Shown here in pieces: positions 8,052-15,892 of a DNA stretch of 64,000 bases (the stretch's first letter is position 1; the number at the start of each line of letters is the position of its first letter). The notes beneath the pieces were generated by a model that was given only the letters and a program-made list of their open reading frames with translations, made no database searches and was not told where the DNA came from. A program made the translations under genes and the position numbers. Origin of the DNA: a virus. Location: positions 1-64,000 of the IMG/VR virus record IMGVR_UViG_3300037583_000003. One strand, written 5' to 3'.

Positions 8052-8426
8052 ATGTCTAAGTTATCTAAGTACGTTAGCGTTACATTCAGAACTCAATCAG
8101 GTACAGGTATTCGTGGTTCAGTATTAAAAGGTTTAGACACTCCGTCTGAACCATTCGTACTATCTTTCAGTGGATTTGGTGAGCCTAACGAGAAAGGATT
8201 CATCTCTGCATTCTTTCGTAGTGACTCTGTACCTGGAGTTATTGTAGCTATGTTGGACACTCACCTTGAGTTACTAATCAAGGAAGGTAACGTAGTCCAG
8301 TTGGGTGATGAGCTACTATTGCAAGTTAACCCACCTAGAGGTTATAGTTTAGAGGAGTTTGACTCTGGTACTAAGCCAACAGTTGAGTTTGTCAAAGAAC
8401 TCAAGTCATCTAAAGGGAGTAAATAG
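8052..8426 (+). CDS. Hypothetical early protein (124 aa)
   Basis: First plus-strand gene after the long non-coding region. I chose the ATG at 8052 (MSKLSKYVSVTFRTQSGTG) because AAAGGGA precedes it at good spacing; an upstream ATG at 8028 lacks a site. The protein is soluble, beta-rich in its first half (TFRTQSGTGIRGSVLKG, FVLSFSGFG) and has a lysine-rich C-terminus. No known family. Position suggests an early host-takeover protein, an inference only. Confidence 0.72.
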   Translation: MSKLSKYVSVTFRTQSGTGIRGSVLKGLDTPSEPFVLSFSGFGEPNEKGFISAFFRSDSVPGVIVAMLDTHLELLIKEGNVVQLGDELLLQVNPPRGYSLEEFDSGTKPTVEFVKELKSSKGSK

Positions 8427-8428
8427 CC

Positions 8429-8809
8429 ATGGCTGTTGTTAAAGAACGTGGTACTTTCGGTAAGGTTTGGGGAGCAATTGGTTCTTCAGCTCAGATCGTT
8501 GAAGCAGTTTCCCAGTCAGCAGTGATGGGAACTATGGGGGTTAGATCTTCAGCTCTAGCGTATGCTGTTAACTCAGCTACCGATACAGCTTCAGAACTTG
8601 GCCTAGTTGGATTAACCACAGAGGAAGCGTTGGCTGTGGTTGAAGTACTAACCATTCAGGTTACCAGTCCGAACAAGCTAAAAAGTGAGGAGTTGTTCAG
8701 TAAAGCAATGGCAAAGCAAGCTGAACTAGCTAAGGTTGAAACCGAGTTAGCTAAAGCTGAATCAGTTAAAGCTAAAGCTGAAGCTGAACTAGCTAAAGGT
8801 GGTGAGTAA
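8429..8809 (+). CDS. Hypothetical early protein with C-terminal charged helix (126 aa)
   Basis: Residues 1-85 are small-residue rich (AQIVEAVSQSAVMGTMGVRSSALAYA...); residues 90-126 are a repetitive charged helix built from AKAE/ELAK units (KAKAEAELAK), likely a coiled coil or extended helix. It follows the preceding gene by two bases, with GGGAG as ribosome binding site. No family recognised. Confidence 0.72.
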   Translation: MAVVKERGTFGKVWGAIGSSAQIVEAVSQSAVMGTMGVRSSALAYAVNSATDTASELGLVGLTTEEALAVVEVLTIQVTSPNKLKSEELFSKAMAKQAELAKVETELAKAESVKAKAEAELAKGGE

Positions 8810-8879
8810 TGAGAACTTACTACTTCATCCGTTACTGTTATGTAACAACCTCAATCAAGCTCAAGTCTTGGTTTAAGTA
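8808..8879 (+). CDS. Possible micro-protein (23 aa)
   Basis: The TAATG overlap at the end of the preceding gene opens a 23-codon frame (MRTYYFIRYCYVTTSIKLKSWFK) that is aromatic and basic and ends just before a terminator. Re-initiation is possible, but such short frames occur by chance. Confidence 0.25.
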
Positions 8880-8892
8880 AACTAATAACTCT

Positions 8893-8920
8893 AGCCCTAG
8901 TGGTTAGGGTTTATTTTTTA
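8893..8920 (+). terminator. Rho-independent terminator
   Basis: Seven-base-pair stem agcccta / tagggtt with loop gtggt (8893-8911), followed by atttttta. It closes the short early operon at 8052-8879 before the convergent minus-strand gene at 9064-9828. Recognition by host RNA polymerase is assumed. Confidence 0.75.
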
Positions 8921-9063
8921 CTCACACTAGGATCTACACTCACACCTACACTCACACTTAAAGACAGTATCTAAGTCTGGCTTCTTCCATCTCCCTCTTC
9001 TCCTTTAATTAGTCTCGCTTTCTCCTAATGGTAGGTTAGGTTAGGTTTACTGAGGGTTACTCC

Positions 9064-9828
9064 TCATCTAGCTTGCTTAATAGCCTTATCCAGTCTAGCT
9101 TTAGTATTACTTAACAGTAGATCTCTAGACTCATCGTTATTTATCTTATCCACTAACAACTCAAAGTAATTAGCTATTGATACTGACTTACCTCTAGTGG
9201 TATCACAGAACAACTCTTCACCTGCTAGGCTACTAAGCTGACCTAGGTAGTCTTTAGCATACACAACTTCAGAAGACTCTTTAGGTACAAACTTAAGGTT
9301 TCTTTCTAGTACTGATAGTATCGTATACACCTTCTTAGACTTAACCATAACTTCTTTCTCCATATCATATACTTCTATAACCTTCTCTTCAAAGAAGTAA
9401 TCTAGGTACTTAGGTTCTAGTTTAACTATCTTATGTAGTCTAGTTAAAGCTCTACCACTGCAACCATAGTCAGCTACCATTGCTGCATTAGACTTACCAC
9501 TAGCTACTTGTTCCTTATAGAAGCTAGCTAATTGAGACTCCACACTTAGATTCCTTCTAGTATTCAGTGCTCTTACCTTATCCTTGACCTCATCTGGAGT
9601 TAGTGACTCAGATAGGTGATCAATACGGTTTTCAGGTATCTCCATATTAAGAGCTACACAAGCCATTTGTCTACATCTGCCATCTACGATCTTACCTTTC
9701 CATAGAACGATAGGTACTTCAAGACCACCTGATCTTTCAATACTTAGCTTTAGTGTTTCTTGTTCTTGTGGAGCTGGCATTCTAACTATGCTTGCAAATG
9801 GATGAATTTCGTATGTTCTGATTGTCAT
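9064..9828 (-). CDS. ParB-like domain protein, paralogue 3
   Basis: 254 residues, the longest of the family. ParB N-domain motifs: EQETLKLSIERSGG, GKIVDGRCRQMACVAL, ALNTRRNLSVESQLASF; HTH: SNAAMVADYGCSGRALTRLHKIVKLEP; then a longer C-terminal helical tail. It is the only minus-strand gene within the early plus-strand block and is flanked by non-coding stretches on both sides, so it is an independent transcription unit. Its separation from the other members across the presumed genome-end region is notable. Likely DNA-binding; exact role unknown. Confidence 0.78.
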   Translation of the reverse strand: MTIRTYEIHPFASIVRMPAPQEQETLKLSIERSGGLEVPIVLWKGKIVDGRCRQMACVALNMEIPENRIDHLSESLTPDEVKDKVRALNTRRNLSVESQLASFYKEQVASGKSNAAMVADYGCSGRALTRLHKIVKLEPKYLDYFFEEKVIEVYDMEKEVMVKSKKVYTILSVLERNLKFVPKESSEVVYAKDYLGQLSSLAGEELFCDTTRGKSVSIANYFELLVDKINNDESRDLLLSNTKARLDKAIKQAR

Positions 9829-9987
9829 TTTGGTGTCCTTAATTAGTTGGGGTTAACATTGCAGCTAATATCAGATAATATTCCTCTATTTAAGCTGTGT
9901 TTAACAGGTGAATATTGTAGCATAATTTTGCCGTATTTTGCCGTAAATTAGAGAATATACCTCACCAGCCCACTTAAATGGTCATTT

Positions 9988-9999
9988 TGCCGCGCGGCA
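9988..9999. promoter_or_regulatory. 12-bp perfect palindrome, possible operator
   Basis: tgccgcgcggca is a perfect two-fold symmetric, GC-rich site in AT-rich surroundings, about 160 bases upstream of the minus-strand ParB-like start. It could be a binding site for that protein or another dimeric regulator. Unproven. Confidence 0.35.
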
Positions 10000-10452
10000 C
10001 AACGAGGTATTTGGAGTGATAAATTTAGACAAAAAAGTACCGAATTTACCACTAAATTTAATCCCCTTAATTAGTTACCTTTATCTTTGGCAAAATTGTG
10101 GAATCATTCTCATTTAGAAAAGGCTATTTGTAACCTTTTTCAAAAAGCTACATGTAACCTTTTTGAGCTACTCTTGGGTACTAATTCAGGATAGGTATAA
10201 AAGTATACATATATAGGTCTCTAAGGAAATAGCCTTTTTGTATTAATACCACAATAAACAGGCAGTTTAAATTCCCAAAATATCCAAAATAAATCGCACT
10301 ATTTTGGTGAATTCATCCAATTTTCCCACTACTAGTAATTTCAACTAGATTCTAACTAGAATCCCATAATTAACCTTTTAACAACTCTATTACTCTAGGA
10401 AAATTAACCTACTCAAAATCCAAACAAAACCTTGACTGCACCAAACAAACAC

Positions 10453-10514
10453 AAAATACCTATAAAATACCTATAAAATACCTATAAAATACCTATAAAA
10501 TACCTATAAATACC
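10453..10514. repeat. Tandem 11-bp repeat aaaatacctat, five perfect copies plus a partial one
   Basis: Five exact units at 10453-10507 followed by a truncated unit, ending about 20 bases before the ATG at 10533. An 11-bp period puts every copy on nearly the same DNA face and creates serial TATAAAAT-like boxes. Likely roles are a multi-copy protein-binding site or promoter array; replication slippage could change copy number. Confidence 0.85.
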
Positions 10515-10532
10515 TTACAAATGGAGTACTAA

Positions 10533-10781
10533 ATGTTACTAATAAAAGCACTTAATCAAATTAAAGACACCTTGAGTGTACTAACAACAGCAATTTGGAT
10601 TGTTCTAGAAGTACTCTTAGTTAAACCCGTAATTAAACCCATAATTAAGTTTCTTATTGAGTTTCTCATGGGTGTTGTAGAAGCTATTAGGGAATATAAA
10701 GGTGAGCTAGTAATACTTTGTGCAATAGCCTTTCTAGTATTCTTAGTTGTGTTTGTATTCTCACTGATACCCTGCTCTTAA
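10533..10781 (+). CDS. Small membrane protein, holin-like candidate (82 aa)
   Basis: Very hydrophobic, with two probable membrane segments: about residues 14-45 (a long amphipathic/hydrophobic run broken by lysine-proline) and 58-79 (ELVILCAIAFLVFLVVFVF). It shares its N-terminal pattern (LNQIKD-L-V...IW..L...VKP) with the next gene, so the two are tandem paralogues. Position just before a SleB-like hydrolase suggests a holin/pinholin role. Its start follows AATGGAGTACTAA. Confidence 0.6.
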   Translation: MLLIKALNQIKDTLSVLTTAIWIVLEVLLVKPVIKPIIKFLIEFLMGVVEAIREYKGELVILCAIAFLVFLVVFVFSLIPCS

Positions 10782-10811
10782 CCTTTAGTCTTTACCTTCT
10801 AGGAAACCCTA

Positions 10812-11048
10812 ATGAAAATATTAAACCAAATTAAAGACATTCTACTAGTCCCTGTACTCATAATATGGTTCATACTTAAAATAACCATAGTAAAACCTAT
10901 AAGTAGACTACCTAAGTACATTGGTGGATGGCATGATCTTATATGGGTAGCAATTATAACGTTAGCTATATTAGTTTTTCTTATAGATACTTATTATGAC
11001 TATAACAAAGAGTCCACCGAACAAGTAACCCAAGAGGTAACAAAATGA
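10812..11048 (+). CDS. Small membrane protein, paralogue of the preceding gene (78 aa)
   Basis: Two probable membrane segments (about residues 10-28 and 43-62, ending FLIDTYYDY) and a polar C-terminal tail (KESTEQVTQEVTK). The N-terminus MKILNQIKDILLVP aligns with the upstream membrane protein. It overlaps the SleB-like gene by four bases, indicating coupled translation. A holin/antiholin pair is the obvious hypothesis. Confidence 0.6.
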   Translation: MKILNQIKDILLVPVLIIWFILKITIVKPISRLPKYIGGWHDLIWVAIITLAILVFLIDTYYDYNKESTEQVTQEVTK

Positions 11049-11734
11049 AGTCTGAACAATTTAGTAAAATACTTAACAACAGTGTACTATTTGTATTATG
11101 TGTAGTAGTAGCACTTGTAGCTTTTATACTGGTATACGCAGCGGTATATAAGATAGTAGAACATTACACAAAACCATCCCTAACAGAGTTCTTCCAAGAG
11201 ATAGTAGAAGATGAAGAGCCAGTACTCTTAGACCTAGCCTTAGAACGAATACAGATACACAACAAAGCACTATTACTAGCTAACAGTACCACCTATGATA
11301 AGCTAGTTGAACTCGTATACCATGAGTGTAGATCTACCACTTGCAGTCCATACGAACAAACCTTGATATTAGAGGTTGCCTACAATAGAACCTCAAGAGG
11401 TCATTTAGGTGCTGATTCAGTAGTTTCAACTATCAATAAACCTTACCAATTTAGTTACCTTAATAATGTACCTAACAACTCTATGTCACCTCAGCCAACC
11501 ACCCTAGGAGACTACAAGTCATTAGTAGCTATACAGTCATTAGTAGCTAGTGTTATGTCCTCCTATAACTACAACAACGAAGGAGTAAACAAGTATGAGT
11601 TAACCAGTACTGGTGCAATTATGTACTACAACCCTGATAAAGTAACTACACCACCTAACTGGGTAGATCCTAAGTGCCTAATAGATACTGGAAATACCTT
11701 ACATAAATTCTACACATGCTACAAACTCAAGTAA
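11045..11734 (+). CDS. SleB-like cell wall hydrolase with membrane anchor (endolysin candidate)
   Basis: Residues 14-40 form one membrane segment or signal anchor (VLFVLCVVVALVAFILVYA). The C-terminal 140 residues follow the Hydrolase_2 (SleB) pattern: LVYHECRSTTCSPYEQTLILEVAYNR, then VVSTINKPYQFSYL, and near the end YYNPDKVTTPPNW; the glutamate of YHE is the likely catalytic residue. These enzymes cut the glycan strand of peptidoglycan. An anchor in front of the hydrolase resembles a signal-anchor-release endolysin, which fits N4-like phages. It overlaps the second membrane gene by four bases. Confidence 0.8.
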   Translation: MKSEQFSKILNNSVLFVLCVVVALVAFILVYAAVYKIVEHYTKPSLTEFFQEIVEDEEPVLLDLALERIQIHNKALLLANSTTYDKLVELVYHECRSTTCSPYEQTLILEVAYNRTSRGHLGADSVVSTINKPYQFSYLNNVPNNSMSPQPTTLGDYKSLVAIQSLVASVMSSYNYNNEGVNKYELTSTGAIMYYNPDKVTTPPNWVDPKCLIDTGNTLHKFYTCYKLK

Positions 11735-11741
11735 CCAAGGA

Positions 11742-12251
11742 ATGACAATGAAACAAGTATTAAAACTGACGAAAGAAGAACTACAGACCTTACTGGGTGG
11801 CACACCAGTAGACTCTAACAGTGTAACCGTAGAGTTGCAGAAACCTAAATGGAGTGTAAAGAGTAGTACCGTATTCGTTTTCGATAGATACGGGGTACAC
11901 AGGATAGGAACACCTACTAAGGGTATGTATGACGTTAGGGCAATAGACTGTAGAGAGACTTACGATGAAGCCTTACTCCTAAAGAAACAAGTTGATGATT
12001 ACCAGACGTTACTGAACTTCGTCTACCACAACGACATAGACGAGCAAGGTAATAGATGGGTAGCAGATTGGGATAACGAGTTACAGAAGAAGTACTATGT
12101 ACTCTTTAACTCAAGTAGGGCAGAAAACCGCACTTGGTCTAATAATTACCAGTATACGGCAGGAAAACTAACAACCTACATGTCTAAAGAGTGTGCAGAC
12201 AAGTTAGCTACCGTACTTAACTCTAGAGAACTTAAACTAACCCTCAGCTAG
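11742..12251 (+). CDS. Phage protein of the W-PDW family, distant paralogue of 24371-26368
   Basis: 169 residues. N-terminal KLTKEELQTLLGG, middle WVADWDNELQKKYYVLFN and a C-terminal KECADKLATVLNS correspond in order to the four tandem proteins at 24371-26368 (WKPDW...KY.V.F and EEAISTLLEKLN). Families of this type occur in many phages and carry no known activity. It begins eight bases after the SleB-like gene and is probably part of that operon. Confidence 0.7.
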   Translation: MTMKQVLKLTKEELQTLLGGTPVDSNSVTVELQKPKWSVKSSTVFVFDRYGVHRIGTPTKGMYDVRAIDCRETYDEALLLKKQVDDYQTLLNFVYHNDIDEQGNRWVADWDNELQKKYYVLFNSSRAENRTWSNNYQYTAGKLTTYMSKECADKLATVLNSRELKLTLS

Positions 12252-12471
12252 TCAGCCTATAGCAAAGTAGTTCCTCAAACAATCACAAAAGCAAGGTCAG
12301 GACTGAAGTTTAGAATTCTAAGGGTGGTTATGTGTACTTCTGTAGGAGATTGTTATTAGCTGAGGGACTTGTCCCGATGGTAATCAACAGTTGACGAAGA
12401 ATACGCATATCTATCCGTGAATTATACAACTTTAGGAACTGTTAATTAAACTCACAACAATAGGCTTTAAA

Positions 12472-12699
12472 ATGAAACTATTAAGTAAAGTTAAAACTAT
12501 ACTCCATAACTTCTCTGACAACATGATAGCAGCTCAAGAATTAGTTAGAGACGCTAGTATCTTAGAAGCAGCAGAGCAAGCAGCTATAGCTAAAAAGTTA
12601 GAATACACTTCAACATTAAATGAACTGACTACGGAAGAACTAGAGTTTGTAGCAAACCATCTTAAACAGTATGACAAAAAAGGAGAACAAAATGGTTAA
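12472..12699 (+). CDS. Hypothetical helical protein (75 aa)
   Basis: Short, alanine- and glutamate-rich, predicted almost entirely helical (SILEAAEQAAIAKKLEYTSTLNELTTEELEFV). It starts a new four-gene group after 220 non-coding bases that hold a small hairpin (ggga-cttg-tccc near 12365). The next gene starts inside its last codons. No family recognised. Confidence 0.65.
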   Translation: MKLLSKVKTILHNFSDNMIAAQELVRDASILEAAEQAAIAKKLEYTSTLNELTTEELEFVANHLKQYDKKGEQNG

Positions 12700-13018
12700 A
12701 CTACACATACTAGCTGACGGTAGCTGGATGTTAGGAGAATACGATTCACTTTCAGTAGCTACAAAACTAGACACTGTAGCATCCACAGCTGTAACAACTG
12801 AGTTAACCCAGAAGCTGGAGCACTTAGCCGATGCACACAGACCTAAGCACGTCAGCTACAACAGTAGCGGTGAGTGGTACTACAGCTCTTATAGAGAAGC
12901 AGAGCAACTAGGTTTTAGTGTAGTACTACTTCCACGAACTTTTACACCTGAGCAAACTAGATTACACATAGCTGGATTACTAGCTGAACAAAGTAACAAA
13001 GAGGAAGATCCAAAATGA
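12692..13018 (+). CDS. Hypothetical protein (108 aa)
   Basis: I chose the ATG at 12692 (MVKLHILADGSWMLGEYDS) because AAGGAG lies just upstream; an earlier in-frame ATG at 12671 lies inside the preceding gene without a site. Contains a central histidine-rich segment (EHLADAHRPKHVSYN). Overlaps the preceding gene by eight bases and the next by four. Function unknown. Confidence 0.65.
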   Translation: MVKLHILADGSWMLGEYDSLSVATKLDTVASTAVTTELTQKLEHLADAHRPKHVSYNSSGEWYYSSYREAEQLGFSVVLLPRTFTPEQTRLHIAGLLAEQSNKEEDPK

Positions 13019-13263
13019 TTGAACTAGCAGTATTAATCGCAATAGTAGTAGCACTTGTAAAGTTTAGAAGAGCTATATCTGAGCTATGTTCTGTAGCTGA
13101 GACTAAGACTCAATCTATAGCTGAAGAAGTTACAACATCAGCTGTACTAGAAAGGATCGAGCTTAATAAAGAGTTTGAGAAGTCCAAAGGTGAGAACGAA
13201 ATAATCACCCACGAAGAACTAATGGCCAAACTGGAGAATAGAACTCCACGTAGATCCAACTAA
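13015..13263 (+). CDS. Small membrane-anchored protein (82 aa)
   Basis: One N-terminal membrane segment (residues 3-17, ELAVLIAIVVALVKF) followed by a charged, helical tail (residues 20-82). This N-in/anchor plus helical tail layout is seen in inner-membrane spanin-type proteins, but no partner outer-membrane lipoprotein lies beside it. It starts inside the stop of the preceding gene (ATGA). Confidence 0.6.
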   Translation: MIELAVLIAIVVALVKFRRAISELCSVAETKTQSIAEEVTTSAVLERIELNKEFEKSKGENEIITHEELMAKLENRTPRRSN

Positions 13264-13300
13264 CCTTAATCAACAACAACTAATTTAAAGAGAGAACAAA

Positions 13301-13948
13301 ATGACTACACTATCTATTATGGAACAACTAACTATCGCTCAAAACAACGCTAAGAAAGTAAGAGAGGATGCTTTAGCAACAGTCAAAGCTAAGGCACAAC
13401 TAAGAACGCTGTCTGTAGAGAGCATTGAGAAGCAAGTGGAGATTGAGCTGCACGAGGATACTAGTAACGCACTAGAAGCGATGTTAACTGTATGCAAAGA
13501 AGTAGTGGAGAATAACCCATTACCTAACAAAGAGGGTGGTGGCAATAGGGAGTTTAGGGTTGGCCACTTCTACGGCCTAGGTTCTCACTTGCAAGTACTA
13601 CTAGGTATGCTTAACGGTATCCAGTACTCTGCTGCTATACATAAAGAGAAGATGCTTACCGAGTTAGGCCTAACGTCTTCATTAGTAGAAAACACTCTAC
13701 TTATGGCTGGAACACTAGATTACTTTAGTGAGACAGTTGGAGAAATCAGTATTGGTTACCCACTAGATGTTAACGGCTTAGAAGCATACCTCACTATGAT
13801 CGAGTCTACATTAGACATCAACCTTAACCTTAACCAACTAAACAGCACAGTGGTAGCTTCACGGGAGTCTAAAGCAACTGCTACAGCTAAACGACTAGAA
13901 CTAGAGTTCATCAATACAGACTCTAATGCAAGATTCGTAATTACCTAG
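13301..13948 (+). CDS. Hypothetical protein preceding RNAPII genes (215 aa)
   Basis: Mostly helical, with an N-terminal likely coiled coil (residues 5-70) and a glycine-rich loop (NKEGGGNREFRVGHFYGLG). It sits immediately before the two RNA polymerase subunit genes, where N4 carries small early proteins. No family recognised; a role in early transcription is only a positional guess. Start follows AGAGAGAACAAA. Confidence 0.65.
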   Translation: MTTLSIMEQLTIAQNNAKKVREDALATVKAKAQLRTLSVESIEKQVEIELHEDTSNALEAMLTVCKEVVENNPLPNKEGGGNREFRVGHFYGLGSHLQVLLGMLNGIQYSAAIHKEKMLTELGLTSSLVENTLLMAGTLDYFSETVGEISIGYPLDVNGLEAYLTMIESTLDINLNLNQLNSTVVASRESKATATAKRLELEFINTDSNARFVIT

Positions 13949-13991
13949 TCAGTAACAAACTAAGTTCTCAGTACACCTTAGTATAAATAAA

Positions 13992-14780
13992 GTGTACTCC
14001 AAACAACTACAGGTACAGGCTATGTTAGATACAAGAAGTAACCTACTAGAAGGTAACTTAGAATTACCTATGCAGCAAGAACTACTAAAGCTACTAGGGG
14101 AAAGTACTTTAGAACCACTAGAACGTATGTGGAATGCTCTATGGTCTAACTACCTCAAAGGCAAAAAAACTATCAACTTAACATACTGGATCGAGGAGTT
14201 CCCATGTACCGCAAGGTTCAATGGGGCACTACGGTCACTGACTAACAAAGGATGGATAGTTACACAAGCATTACCAGCTAGGAACTGGTCAGACGCTATA
14301 CTGTGTGGGTCTAAGTTACTAGAGTTTGTTTCAGTACAGGAACTAGTTACCATTAGAGCTACTAAGAAATTCAACAAATATCTACCTATATTCGATAAAG
14401 CCATTGAGCCTAATCTAGCTAAGGTTAACGGCAAAGTAGTTAAAAATGGTTTAGTAAGAGAAGGCTTCGTTAAGTCAAGTAACACTCAGTATTACTTTGA
14501 TACAGCGTACCTCTCTAAGTACGAGGAAGCAATAGTAGCTAATGTAACTAAAGGTATGTCTAAGTGTAGAAAAGAGTACCCTAACATGACCTCAGATGAG
14601 GCTAGCTACGATGCAGTAGCAGAGGGAGTAGTTAAACACATCGTTGGTAGTCCTGAGATATACACATTAGGTAAAAGCTACCTCGACTCAAGAGGCAGAG
14701 CAATACACGAAGGACTGTCCAAGGTGTGTAACCCAATAGGGTTTAAGGACTTTCGAGCACTACTAACAATACCAATCTAA
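13992..14780 (+). CDS. N4 RNAPII-like RNA polymerase, small subunit
   Basis: About 262 residues, close to N4 gp15, the N-terminal part of the heterodimeric T7-like middle RNA polymerase. The C-terminal piece YLDSRGRAIHEGLSKVCNP corresponds to the DxxGR motif of T7-family polymerases, and the start of the palm domain is cut off here and continues in the next gene. The listed start is a GTG; an ATG at 14022 (MLDTRSNLLEGN) preceded by ACAGG is an alternative. The two genes are 11 bases apart in the same operon, so the subunits should be made together. Confidence 0.82.
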   Translation: MYSKQLQVQAMLDTRSNLLEGNLELPMQQELLKLLGESTLEPLERMWNALWSNYLKGKKTINLTYWIEEFPCTARFNGALRSLTNKGWIVTQALPARNWSDAILCGSKLLEFVSVQELVTIRATKKFNKYLPIFDKAIEPNLAKVNGKVVKNGLVREGFVKSSNTQYYFDTAYLSKYEEAIVANVTKGMSKCRKEYPNMTSDEASYDAVAEGVVKHIVGSPEIYTLGKSYLDSRGRAIHEGLSKVCNPIGFKDFRALLTIPI

Positions 14781-14791
14781 GAGGAGTTATT

Positions 14792-15877
14792 ATGGAACGT
14801 TTAGCCAAAGATACTGATAAAAGAGAGATATACCTATTCATAGCAGAACTAAATGGGTACAAGTCTGGAACAGAGCAAGGTAAAGTAGATTTCGGTCTAC
14901 AGTGTCATATAGAGCGTAAGCTACATAACCTAGACCTATCATTAGAAGAGGACAGATCAGAACTCAACGAGAATATCTGGTTAGAACGCCTATACGATGA
15001 GTTAGACAACTACGCTATCGCAAAACTGAGTGGCCTACCATTCACTTGGACTGTACCGATCGAGTTAGACATGTCAGCGTCTATACTAGGCATCATTGGT
15101 ACTCTTCTAGGTGATGAACGACTCTTAACTATGACTAACATGCACGGTACGGAGTTAGTTGATCCTTGGTACATTGAGGGAGTTCCGAAGAGTCTAGTCA
15201 AAGCATCCGCTATGCAACAAATCTATGGTTCATCAAGATCTACCAAAGACATATGGGATACAGAGTGTAAAAATAGCTCACTAAGTTATACGTCTGAGAT
15301 GTTAGCTACTTTCAATAGGGAAATGACTAGCGGGGCATTAGGCCTAGCTATACAGTTTAAGAACTTTATCCTAGGTAACGTAGTAACTAAGGAGTCTATG
15401 GATGTTACTATCGCTGAGGAAACTTTCACAGTTAAGTGTAACAGGTTTAAAAACGTAGGTGATTACACAACTACCTATGATATATTTGATACCACTTCTG
15501 CTCGTATAAGACGTATCCACCATACTAAAACAAGAAAGGAAGCTGACCTTAACTCATTCACTAGATTTTGGGTAACTTGCCTTATACACAATCTAGACTC
15601 ACAAGTTATGAATAACGTAATAGGCAAGACAGTAGACAAGTATGACTTTGCAATAGACATCCATGATGCTGTAGTAACAACACCTTCAGCAGCAGTAGAT
15701 GTAAAAACCTGGTTTGCTGAAGAGATAGATAGCATCTATGAGAACAGAAAGTCCATACTAGCTAACTTCTTTAACTCTATAGGTATAACCAGTAGAGCTA
15801 AGGCAGACTGGGATAGATTGCAATCAAACATAGTCCCAGTTAGTAATTTCAAGTGTAGACTTACTGTACTAAAATAG
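14792..15877 (+). CDS. N4 RNAPII-like RNA polymerase, large catalytic subunit
   Basis: 361 residues corresponding to N4 gp16, completing a single-subunit-type polymerase. Visible landmarks: LELDMSAS-like ELDMSASILG as motif A region, VPKSLVKASAMQQIYGSS as motif B (K and YG), and DFAIDIHDAVVTTP as motif C with the catalytic HD. In N4 this enzyme transcribes middle genes with accessory phage proteins. Ribosome binding site AGAGGAG. Start and stop fit N4-like lengths. Confidence 0.85.
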   Translation: MERLAKDTDKREIYLFIAELNGYKSGTEQGKVDFGLQCHIERKLHNLDLSLEEDRSELNENIWLERLYDELDNYAIAKLSGLPFTWTVPIELDMSASILGIIGTLLGDERLLTMTNMHGTELVDPWYIEGVPKSLVKASAMQQIYGSSRSTKDIWDTECKNSSLSYTSEMLATFNREMTSGALGLAIQFKNFILGNVVTKESMDVTIAEETFTVKCNRFKNVGDYTTTYDIFDTTSARIRRIHHTKTRKEADLNSFTRFWVTCLIHNLDSQVMNNVIGKTVDKYDFAIDIHDAVVTTPSAAVDVKTWFAEEIDSIYENRKSILANFFNSIGITSRAKADWDRLQSNIVPVSNFKCRLTVLK

Positions 15878-15892
15878 AGGAAGTACAAACAA

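Larger units (their letters stand above)
9829..10532. other. Non-coding regulatory region upstream of the lysis-like genes
   Basis: About 700 AT-rich bases with no convincing gene. Content: a doubled ttttgccgta (9927-9949), a 12-bp perfect palindrome tgccgcgcggca (9988-9999) that stands out as GC-rich, a repeated tgtaaccttttt (about 10128 and 10151), an AT-rich stretch, and five perfect tandem copies of an 11-base unit directly before the gene at 10533. It should contain the promoter of the minus-strand ParB-like gene and one or more plus-strand promoters. Confidence 0.6.

Noticed and set aside
7832-8059. 75-codon frame before the first early gene
   Set aside because: Proline-, serine- and threonine-rich with no ribosome binding site, and its end overlaps the better-supported gene at 8052 in another frame.
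5124-9828. Plasmid-type partition system (phage-plasmid)
   Set aside because: ParB-like domains are present but no ParA/SopA ATPase, replication initiator or integrase is visible; the rest of the genome looks lytic.
10453-10514. Possible CRISPR array
   Set aside because: Units are only 11 bases with no spacers between them; no cas genes are present. It is a tandem repeat.
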